A DNA stretch of 27,292 nucleotides from Parachlorella kessleri. Taxonomy: Eukaryota > Chlorophyta > Trebouxiophyceae > Chlorellales > Chlorellaceae. This document shows, in pieces, positions 10,307 to 20,800 of the stretch. The notes under the pieces are model-generated. The model searched no databases, was not told the origin of the DNA, and was given only the letters and a program-made list of their open reading frames with translations. Made by a program: the position numbers and the translations under genes. The DNA lies in NCBI GenBank assembly GCA_001598975.1, contig BBXU01002303.1, positions 1 through 27,292 of the forward strand. The letters are read 5' to 3'. The stretch's first letter is position 1. Each line of letters begins with the position of its first letter.

Positions 10307-13300
10307 CTAGTCATAAGACTCTGGAGGTGTGAAGGCCTTCTTGAGGGTGTGCCCCAGCTTTCCCCAGAACCCTGCCTCCTGCAGCCATAACAAGGGCAAG
10401 GGGCTGACCTGCCACAGCTTTGTTAGAGCATGGTCATGACCAGCGCCTGGGCCCCTCGAACAAGGTCTTTCCGCCCCGCCAGTTCAGTTCACCCCAACCT
10501 CCCTCAGTTCGCACTCCTGCCACCATCGACAAATGTCTTTGGCAAGCCAAGCCATCGTAACATCACTTCCAGCAGGCAGAGAAGTACACCTGTCACATCA
10601 GCAAGCTCTCACATAGCTGAAGTTAGCACTGCCAGTTCATGGCTCTGCCTGCACTGCATGTTATCGCAAACAATTATGCCACAGCCTTCCCTGTGATGCC
10701 CGACAACACGGTTGACATCGCCCACCTTCTTCAGTTGACCTGGCCTGCCCTCTTGAGCCAGGCTCCCCGCCACGCTGCTGGGAAGGCTGGTCTCAGGCAG
10801 CAGCTTGCTGCTGTCCGGCTCGGCAATGGTTGAGCTGGGGACATTGGAGGGTTGATGGCCACCCTCGTGGGCCAAGGTTTGTGCTTGGGCCGGCCCGCCA
10901 AACCCTGCTGCAGGGCTGGGCCGTGCCCCAACGGCATCCAGCTGCCCTGAGGCGCTGGTGCTGTCGAGAGGCACCGCCGCTGTGACTGCATGGCTTTCTG
11001 TGGACCATGTGTCAGCCGGGCCAGGAGGCTGCGCCAGGACAGCAGCCACGCCGGCAGGCTTGTCGGGCTCTTGGTGGGCATCACCACCAGCGAAGCCCAG
11101 CTTGGCTGCCGGCGCCCGGCTAGTTGCTGCTGAAGGGGTTATGGGGGCTTCGGCTATAGCAGCAGCAGCACCAGCAGCAGCATTTGTGCTGGGAAGGGGG
11201 CCCTGCTTCTCCTGGGCCTGCATGGCCTTGGTGCTCTCCCGCCGCAGCTCCGACTCGTCCCCGGCGCTGGAGCCCAGGCGCTCCACCGTCACCAAGGGTC
11301 GCCCCTGCTGGAATGGGAGGTGCAGAAAGCCTGGATGTCCTTGAGCAAGAATGCTAGGCTTCAAGTGCAGCTGCAAAGTGTCAACCCCTAGAGGTGGGTG
11401 TCCTTGGGTGGGCGGCTTCCAGGGGTAAGTTGGCAAAAAAGGGAACTCCATGTTGTCGTCTCAAGAAACACAGGCCTCTAACACGTCCTCTAATAGAGGC
11501 CAACCAACCAAGAATTGGAACCCGCCGTCCAAAACGTGCTGCCCTGCACAGCTCCAACCTCTAGGGTTCTGGGTGGGTAACAGGCAAATTGCAACATAAA
11601 ATATGCTTGGCCGGCATAGAATGTAGGCCACAAATGTAACGCAGACACACACAGGCTTTGCCCACTAGCCAGGTACCTGGCGCAGGGCGGGTGCTACCAC
11701 AGCCGGGGGGTGGCGGCTGTGTCCTTCCAAGGGGACACCGGCGCTGTCTGTTATGTCGTCCAACTGGCCCACATATCCCTCAGCCGGGCCCTCATCCTGA
11801 GGAGGCAGCAGCAAGACAGCGGGACTCGGACCAGGCCAGGAGTGGGGGCACAAGCTATACGCGTGGATGCGCCAGGTGAAGTAAGTTTAATGCAAGGAGG
11901 CACCTCCCTGCACCATCCTGGTGCCAAAGACAGCCTTCCACACTGCAGAAAGACTGAAACACGTTGGCAGTCGGTGCGATGGACGCTTTTCCGACAGAGT
12001 TGCCCTGCTGTGTGTGTTTGTACTACACAACAAAACCAGCTGCCGCTTGGACCACCTTGCGCGCGTCCATATGCACTCCACTGATTCCCTGCTGCCCTTA
12101 CCTTCCTCATGTCCAAAGACAGCTGACGCTCTTCTGGTAGCGGCTTCAACACTTTGGGGCTGGACACCCGGGGCAGCACCTGCACACAGGAGACAAGCGG
12201 CAGCTTCAGGCGCTCCACCTGGCCAATTCAACAGCTCCGTCCAGGTGTGCCAAATATGCCAAGGGTGCGACCCCCCGTGCCTCATACGCCTGCACCCGCC
12301 ATGCACATAGAAAGAGCCTTTCAGTTGCCACTTCCTGGGCAGCCCAGGTCTGTTATGCCTGGCATTCAGCTTCCACTGCAGCAATTCCAGCAGGTGGGTG
12401 CCAGGTGCTGGAGTCCCGCCCGAAAGGCAGTCAGCTGGAGGCTGCATTTGAAAGGCTCAGAGGCGCAGCTACCTCTAGAGAGAGGCGCAGCTACTTCACG
12501 CAGCACTGCACTTGTCCCCTGGCTAATATGCCCACCTCCTTGAGTATCAGGGGAGCCGGCATGATCTCTTCCTTGCGGTGCAGCATCGCGGAAGTCTTGT
12601 GGCGCAAGTCCTGCGCCCGCTCACAGCAACTTGCAGCCTCACGTCTTGCAGGTGGATGGGCAGCAAGCCATGTAGTTGCATGGGCAGCGAGCCAACAGTG
12701 CAGCAGATTTGGAGAGGCACTTTCCCGGGTGGTAGCCATGGCAAGTACGTCACGTAATTAAGAACCAGGGTTTATATCCTCCGGAGGCTCAAAATAGAAG
12801 TAATGGCTTGCAGGCAATACCCCCGAGCCTCCCTTCTAAACAGGGGGAAACAAAAGCGAAGGAACACTGCCACCAAGCAGCGCTAGGGGTTGCAACAACT
12901 ATCCAATCTCACCGCTATCCGTTCGAAGGTTACTGACAGCTTGGCCAGCAGCGCCTCGGCATCAGGTGCACCCATCCTACTGGAGGCATCACAATGACAC
13001 AGCATGTAAGCCTGCTACGGATGCCGCCTCATAACTTGGCGATGCTGCCAGTACAACAGCTAAACACTTGCTATTCATCCGACATCTCGCCTTGACAGTA
13101 CCAAGCCACCTGGGAGTGTACAAGTCAGACACATCCACCCTGCATGGGGCCTACCTGCACTCTGCCGTCGAAATTATGACATCCTTGGGTTTTTGTGCGT
13201 CAACAGACTCATCTGCAGTGGGCTCGCACACCTCAATATCCGCAGCAGGGCGAAGATTCAGCCGGTGTATGGTGTGTATCAGCTTCAATGCCGGTAAGGG

Positions 13301-13846
13301 TGCTTGGCTGTGAGTGTGGACCAGAAGATGCTTTAAAGTACAACACCACGTAGAAAATTATAGTCGACCGACCTGTTGGGTCCTTTTTGATCAGCGGTGG
13401 AGGTTCCTCCACAGCCCCTTTTCCGTTCTGCAGCACTGAAAGATGAGTATGTCAGATGGGGTGACCCTGCAGAGCAGCAACCAGTGCACTCGAGGCACGG
13501 CTATGGCTGTGCCCTTGAGGCCTGGGCGTATTCATTTATTCATTTATTTTCAAAGCAGCAGCGACAACTTCTCCCTCTGGTCAGCCAGAAGCTCGATGCT
13601 GCTGCGTGATCTGCCACCTGGTCTGCAAGTGTGTGGCCGCAGCTTTGCGCATAAGCAGCTAAGACCTCTGGGGGTACACGCCTGCACCCTGCTCACCTCG
13701 GTCTCCACCGGGGCTAAGGTGGCCTTGGACAGTACTGTTTGCAGCGCGAGGCCGACCAGGTGTCGCAAATAGTCGAAAATGGCTGAGAGAGCCAAGAAGT
13801 ATGACTGCAGGGACTGTCGTAGCATGACCAAGGCATGTGTCGCCAT
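10307..13846 (-). CDS. Gene B: unknown protein with hydrophobic N terminus, about 449 aa
   Basis: Not recognised. Exons in transcription order: 13846-13697, 13427-13369, 13307-13155, 12976-12913, 12610-12536, 12179-12102, 11796-11677, 11304-10726, 10378-10307. Total 1,350 nt, stop TAG at 10309-10307. Start ATG at 13846 in a good context (CAACCATGGCG). Residues 1-40 are rich in Leu/Ala/Phe with few charges (amphipathic or membrane-associated). Residues 71-193 are the best-ordered part, with helix-like charged segments (TFERIADLRHKTSAMLHRKE) and a Pro/Leu/Lys-rich stretch (APLILKEVLPRVSSPKVLKP). Residues 240-420 are Ala/Pro/Ser-rich and probably disordered. The C terminus (GFWGKLGHTLKKAF) is amphipathic and basic. 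Most introns have GTGAG/GTAAG/GTGGG-type donors and CAG/TAG acceptors and keep phase. The exception is the exon 2-exon 3 join, which needs a 61-nt intron with a GTCGAC donor. Gene C lies downstream and the transporter gene upstream on the same strand; no functional link is evident. Confidence 0.62.
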
Positions 13847-14846
13847 GGTTGAACCTGGGGCTGAGACAGAGTGAGTTAGGTGCAGTTAACTACCCTCGCT
13901 AAGGTAAAAGGCGTCCTAGAAAGTCCAAAGTCGACTCTGACGTCACCAGCAAGCCTGATCGCAATATGGCGTATAGTGTCTTGCCCAGCCCTTAACAGCA
14001 GTTGTCCCTGACCTGAAATATTAACGACAAGCACCATCAAGTTGACAGAACGCTCAACAAGTACCCAGGGGACAAGCGGGAAGCCAGCCACGTCAGCCAC
14101 GAGGCTCTAGCGCGTTAATTGTGCCCTGGAGGCCTGCGAAAGCGTACACAGTGGCAGAATTAGACGTTTGGTAGGGTTGGCTGATAGTAATCTGTGTATT
14201 TCTTTGTATTTGTTGCATTTATTGTGCCGTCAGTGGCGCCACATTGTGTTACACAAAACCGCATGGCCCACAACATTTCAAACAATTCAACGTTTGAGGT
14301 CCAGTTCCAGCCAAAGCTAAGGAGGTTGACAAGAAAAGGAGGTTCACAAGAAAAGATATGTCAGTTTTTGAGCTGTGAAAAGTACGAGGACCGGGTTAAT
14401 ACATATCACAGGGCCTACGACGCTACCCAAAAGAGTCCAGGAGCTTCCCTCCGCAAAATAGCCGCCAACGACGGATGCGGAGGCCCAACTCTAGTGTTTG
14501 CATCGGCATAAAGAGAAGACTGCATACAGCCAGGCACCCTGGCTAGGCATGCACGTCGACTGTCCTCACGCGAGGCTGGGTCCCCGCCTAGGCCTGTTGC
14601 TCAAGTGCTGCAGGTGGCCGTAGCCGGCTGCCGTGATCATCCAACCATCCTGCACACCACGACCAGTGGAACCACCTTTCCTATCCCCGCCAGCTTGGAA
14701 CGGGACAAAACATCCACATCAGCAAGCACCCTTCCCACGGCATCAACCCTCCGCGCCTGCCCCGCGAGACAGTCACAAGGCCCCCCCCTGCGTCAAGTGT
14801 CCACCTGGTTGTGGTTCAGGCAGGCAAGCTGTGTGTTGAGCGAGTG
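13847..14846. other. Spacer: gene B upstream region and transporter 3' UTR
   Basis: No exon is supported. The part near 14846 is probably the transporter's 3' UTR, running to a minus-strand TGTAA at 14253-14249. The part near 13847 should hold the gene B promoter; CAG trinucleotides just before its ATG leave room for a 5' UTR intron. The section around 14170-14520 is noticeably more AT-rich than neighbouring exons and contains a 105-codon plus-strand open frame with no recognisable domain. Confidence 0.45.
14249..14253 (-). terminator. Candidate poly(A) signal TGTAA of the transporter gene
   Basis: The plus strand reads TTACA; on the minus strand this is TGTAA, about 595 nt after the transporter stop. 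That fits the 3' UTR lengths common in green algae. Assigned by position only. Confidence 0.35.
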
Positions 14847-17800
14847 CTATCGGCTGTGGGCGCGCTCCACATCAACACGAAGGCCCCCATTCAGCAGCTG
14901 GCCGTTGACCTGCTGAGACTGCTGCTGGCCGTCCAGCAGGGCTTCAGTGTCAACATGACCATCGCCTTCTCGCGGGCTGTCAGGCACATACATCGTGTAG
15001 AGAGACTCCTGCACGCAAGCAGCACGAGACAAACTAGTCTCAAAATGGCTCTGCTCCAAGGGGGGCCCAGGAAAGGGGCTGTGTTGCAGGGGCCCAAGGT
15101 AAGCTTAACAAAGGGAACAGTTATGGGCATCATGCGCTCGGCAACGCGGTCCCCTCTGGGGCCCATGACACTGTGTTGGGGACATCTGCAGCAAGGCAAG
15201 GCACGAATGACCATCCTTCAACCCCAGGTGAGGGCTAGCATGCAAGACGGCAAAACGCTAGCGTAGACCCCTATCTCACCTTGAACTCGTGGACACAACC
15301 CTCGTAGCGGACCCACTGCCGCCGCCTTGCAAGCTGTAGCAGCGGATATAGCACGCAGCCCAGCACGCAGGCACCCAGCGTCCACAGCAGGACAGCGTAA
15401 TCGCCCTACACGCAGGGTGGCAGGCAAAGCAGAATATTTTGATGGGAGGGGTGAAGAAATTCAGAATGGACAGGGCGCAGCCCAGCACGCAGTTAGCAAC
15501 CCCAGCAGCGCCACGGTCGTGGTCGTGGACCTTAAACACGATTGGTTATGGACTGTGTGGTGCTGGGAGCGAGTTGAGTTTACTCCTCCTGTGTGCACTG
15601 GGGCTCCCTAATCCCACTCCCCATGTGCACTGGTTGGACGGGTTTTGGGAGTTTCCCGTCTGACACCCATGCACCCCAGCCCCAGATCGAACCCCAGCCG
15701 CTATACTAGCTGGGCGGCTTGGAATAGGCGCCCAAGTTGAGGATTCAAGTCTCCATATCCATGAAAGCGAGGGCTAGCGGGCCATGTGATGAAGGGGTGG
15801 CGGCCAGCTAGCAGCGCTCGAGTGGTGCATGCCATCAAACCGGTCACTGTCAGTGTGTCAATCCTAGCTGTGATTTCAAGACCCAAGGTCGTTCCATTGT
15901 GGTGGGGATCCAGTGGTTCAGCCTGCAGCAAACGGTAGTGACTGCCTGCCTAGTAGCAGCCTGGTTGAGACTTCATTTCTAGGTGTGACAAGATTATGAC
16001 TGACCCGCAAGGGTGGTGGAAAGCTGTAAGACTAGACTAGACTAGCAGCGCCACGCAATACCTCCTACACCGGCCATGTGGAGCAGACGCGACAAAATTA
16101 CCAGGTGCGGTCAAGGAGGATAGCAGGTCACTCGGCACCCAGGCAAATGATCCACATCAGACGAGCGCAGCCCCGGTGCATCTAAGGAAGAATCAATTCG
16201 CTGCTGCCCAGATCATGCCCTACGCCTCCCCTGCGGACCGCCTTGTTCCCTTTCAATAAATGACAATCACGAGCCTCTCCCACCCCTCGTGCATGTCTCA
16301 CCTGAGCCAGCGGCAGAATTAGCATGGTACATAGCAGCATGCAGGCTGGAAGCAGGATGGCGACGCAACCCCATGTAGGCAATGGGATGCGGTACGGCCG
16401 GTGGAGCGAGGGGTACCTGCAACACGGCGAGGGAGGGAAGTGCAGCACATACGTGATGCTTCATTGAGAGGAATGCGACTAGTGCAGCGGTCAGTGGACC
16501 AAGTGATACCAATTTAGGGTTTAGGGCACGGTGAGTTCCCCTTGCTTGCTCACAGGCGGCGGCCACAAGCGCCAGGTGGCACACAAGCGCCAGGTGGCAC
16601 ACAAGCAGACAGTCCAGTGATATCCGTAGCAGTAGATGTCAGCAGTGGTGGTCCTCAGGCACACACAGCAGGAAACTCTGGCAATCGGGGCCGGCAAGAC
16701 TATGCTACCTCGGTTAGTGCTGCTTGCTTTGGCATCGGCACCTTGGCCCCCCAATATGTCAAGCGATTTGCTGGCACAGAATTCAGAGCAGGCAGGCCAG
16801 ACTCGTTTGTGAGGATGTGTTTGTCCCGCTGCTTTATGCATCACAGTAAGCCAGGCACACACGCCACCATCACAGCTAGCTTACTTGATGCGCAGCCAGA
16901 TGAACGCCGCAAACTCCAGCAGTTCTGCCATGCAGTAGATCATGTTCAGCAGCTCCACGATCTGCACACAGCCAAGGGGAAGGCAGGTCCCACTATCCAG
17001 GCCTTCTGCCTCCTCTATCGTGCTCAGCATCTCCATCCATTGGACCTGCAGCGCCTGAGGTGGAGAGAGCCAGCCGCTGGGCCCTGAGTTGGTCCTGACA
17101 TTGTCACGGGGTCTGGCACCCAGACAACTTGGAAAACGGAAGGTTGATGGCTTATTCACTACTGGGAATTTCTGACTCGCAGACAGATGTTTGTGGCTGG
17201 TCCAAACCTTCGATTTCGACCAGGAGGCAGACATAACGGAGGGTGTAGGTCAAGCGGTTTTGTGCGACAGGGTGACCAGATGGAACTTTACACGCCTCAA
17301 AAGAGCCAATATGGCACAGAGTGGGGTCGAGCAGCCTTGATGTCACAGCCGCAAACACCGGGTGACCTACTTGCAAGAAGTTGAAGCTGGCCATGGTGGC
17401 CACGCCCAAGCTGCTGCAGATGATGGCCAGGGTGGGGGTGCCGTGCTTGCTGCAGGGAGGAGGAAGGAGGCAGGCACTCGCTTTCTTAGCAGGTGTAGAC
17501 TCTGAAAACTACATTGACAGGTGCAAGGCAGGCTTGGGGTCCCAGGGTATAGCTGTAGCCATGAGAAGGAGCCGCCGTGGCGGCCATAACGTATCCATGC
17601 CCTGTCCAGTACAATGATAGCACTTGCTGCTGCAAAAATGTGCAGGCCAGCAGTGCCCCCGGCAGGACCAAAAAACGATGGGAGCCGCACTGCGTGCGCA
17701 CCAAACACAGGTGCTAACCTGCGTTTGTTGAAGACAGCCGGAATGAAGCCTCTCTCTGCCATGCCCTGAAGCTGGTAAGAGTCACTGCTCATCTCAGCCT

Positions 17801-20800
17801 GCATGGCATACCAGCGCTAGGTGTCATGCAGGAAATCTGTCCCTGCCTTGGGAGTTATGGCTTATCTGCAGGAACCAAGTGCCCAGCCATGTCCTTACAC
17901 TCCCTCCAAGGCGCACCCCCCACAGCATCCAGCAAGGCCAACACCGCGGGCGACTGAGGCGCTGGATGCAGCCACCATGCATGCTCCTGGAACCTTACCG
18001 CAACATGCAATTCTTACGCCTGACTGCGCCTCACCTCGAACTGGCCGATCTGCGACACTGCTGCAGCTGCTACCACCCACCAGCCAAGCCACTTGCCGCC
18101 AACCTGCACAGCACTCACACTCCCTCAAAGATGCAATATACGGCGCATACCCTACCGCCCCCTATTGCTGCGTGCCTTTGGTTGGTCACGCAGGAACCCC
18201 CCTGAACTTTGCAGTCACAACCACTGTCCCCATTATGCGTGCATAGGGAGATGATGCAGCCGCTCTGCCTGGTTGAACAATGTCAATTCCACTGGTCGTC
18301 CAGTGCATCACCAAGCCTCCTCCTTTCTGAGAAGCCCCACAAGGACGAGTCACCTCAGGGGCATCCAAAGGGACGCATGTGCATGCCAGGCAGGATCCGT
18401 GCATGCTGAGCAGTGCTGGGTAAAGCGCGCAGCAAGAGCAGCAGGCGCCACACTGTCACCGACGCCTGCCTGGCACCGCCACCAACCCTCGATCACTCGC
18501 ACGTATCACTCACTTGGTTCCCTACTGCAGCGAAGTAGCCGAGCTTCCAATCCTCCGTCTGCGTGGTTACGCCCAGCCCCACCAGCAGCGGAATCAGGTA
18601 CGACAGGACCACCAGCACCACCGCGCCTGTGGTATGGGTGGCACAATACATGAGGTACGTCAGCAGCAAGACAAGATACAGGGCCTTCAGCAGCCTGCCT
18701 GTGTTGAGTGGTAGGTGTTTTTTCTGGGGGTGGGGGGTGGGGTGGGGTGGGTGTGGGGTGGAGTGGGGTGGGGTGGTGGTGGGGGGTGAGGGGGCGAGTG
18801 CAGCCGCAGGTTTGCAAGGGCGGGGCAATTAGCGCCTCGCCTAGGGAGAGAGGGAATGAATAACGGTGGCTAAAGGCCGGCCATACAGGACACAAGCCAT
18901 TGTGGGGAACCGGATGCTGTATGCTGGCAGTGCACTCAACACCAAGACCACCTCAGCCTAGGCCTGCCAGGTCCTCACCCTGGACCCGCCCCACCCAGAG
19001 TGTGGCTCACCTCCCAAGGCCTTGGGGAAGGTCTTGCTAGGGTTCTGCACCTCCCCCGCCAGGGTCGACACGCTATCCCAATAGTTCAGGTTCCTGCAGC
19101 AAGCAAGGATGGCAAAGCGCCTGGTCTATCTCGCAAGGCTGCTACAGCCACACCCCCAACTGACAAGTCCTCAACGGACGTGCAGCATGCAGTGGCTCGA
19201 CGCTACCACAGTCACCGCACACTCAGCTGCTTCCCTTCAATAACACACATGTGTCATACCTCAGGCAAGCGCAACAATACTTAAAAATAAGTCTTGCACC
19301 ACACCCAACAACTACAGGGCGACCCTTTCCCAACACCTGATTTTGCACAATTTTTTTCACAGCCACCAACCCACCAGAACATGACATTAAGAAACGGCAC
19401 CCAGTCCACTGTGGCCCAGTCCACTTGCACCCAGTTGGCGGGGTTCACATGCGGCAGCCCTGCAGGAGGCCAAGCCAGTGCCACAAACTAGGAAGTGACA
19501 GAGAAGGGTGCATCCAAACTGCAGCCACAATGCTTACAGTTGGCGGCAGTCATGTGCGCAGGCTTTGCATAGCATTCTGCGGTGTGACACCGCTGGGCAA
19601 AGGACACAAAAATCTGTGCGTCGAAACCAGTGACATGGCATTCCCCGCGGAAGTAAGGACATCTGGTGCTGGCACGTCAGGCATGCTGGCACAGTCTGGC
19701 AGCCTTCGGCATCTGTGGCCCGTTTCATCAGATTGGTGATTCATGCAAGCTGAAACCACCGGGACTTGTACCATGACTCGGCAGGACCCCAGGGCATCTG
19801 GCTTGCCACAGGGTCCTTAAAAAGGACACCATCATGCAAAAGACACAACCACCACCTACACCATCAGTGCCAGCAGGCTGGCATCCCATGCGTGCTGCCC
19901 GCTGCGGCTCACCCACGATTGCTGCCACTCACCAAGTGCAGTGATGACAACAAATGGCAGCAGAGTGAATACAGCTGTTGCGATGGCCACGTTGCCAACG
20001 ATGTGCAGGCCGCGGTAGTTGAGGTACGTCAGCCCCAGGTTGAGGCTCACCAGGAAGACCCTGCAGGGCAGGCACGTACTGCAGACCGCATGAGGCACGT
20101 CACAGACCGCAGGTGAGGGCTTCACCACCAGCATGCCCAGTGTTTGATGGTCCGCATCTACCAGGCGAACCATGCACATCAATGACGGTCACACAGAGAG
20201 GGGTTGGGTTGGTCGATGCCATCGCAGCAAAATGTGGTGTGCCCGAAACCAGGCGCATCCATGGCGCATTTGGCGGCGCAACCTCCCCCGTACAGCCGTT
20301 CTCTGCGCGAGTCTCCACCTGTCCGGGTTGAGGTAGGATCGGCGCAGCCTGGTGTAACCATTGGAGCAACATGAACGCAAAGCGGCTGAGCCACACTGCC
20401 CAACAAAAATGCAAACGATCTTCTTAACGATCTGGTGCCCTCACTTGGAAGAGCATACTTTCCCTGCCGGCGGTGAGCCTCACCAGCACCAAACAATGTG
20501 CAGCACCCATTTCAACATCGTTTTGCACAACCATGCAGTACAGATCATCGGGGGGCCCGCCAGCTTTCTGTAAACTCACATCCTGCTTGCCCCGCCCTCC
20601 AGCACCGGCCAGACTTGCTGCAGGTAGGACAGGAACATCACCGGGTAGACGGAGTTGTCAGTAACCCCGCTCAGCCACTTCCAGAACCCTTCCTGCAGTA
20701 CAAGCGGACAGTTCAGGCAGAATCCTTCAATTCCAGTCGCATGGTCCACATCAGTAATGCCAAGCTGGACAAAAAGATATAACTTGTAACTTCCCAAGGA

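Noticed and set aside
14811..15266. Plus-strand open frame of 151 codons
   Set aside because: It lies antisense to the transporter's C-terminal exon (15008-14847), which joins in phase and ends in a proper stop.
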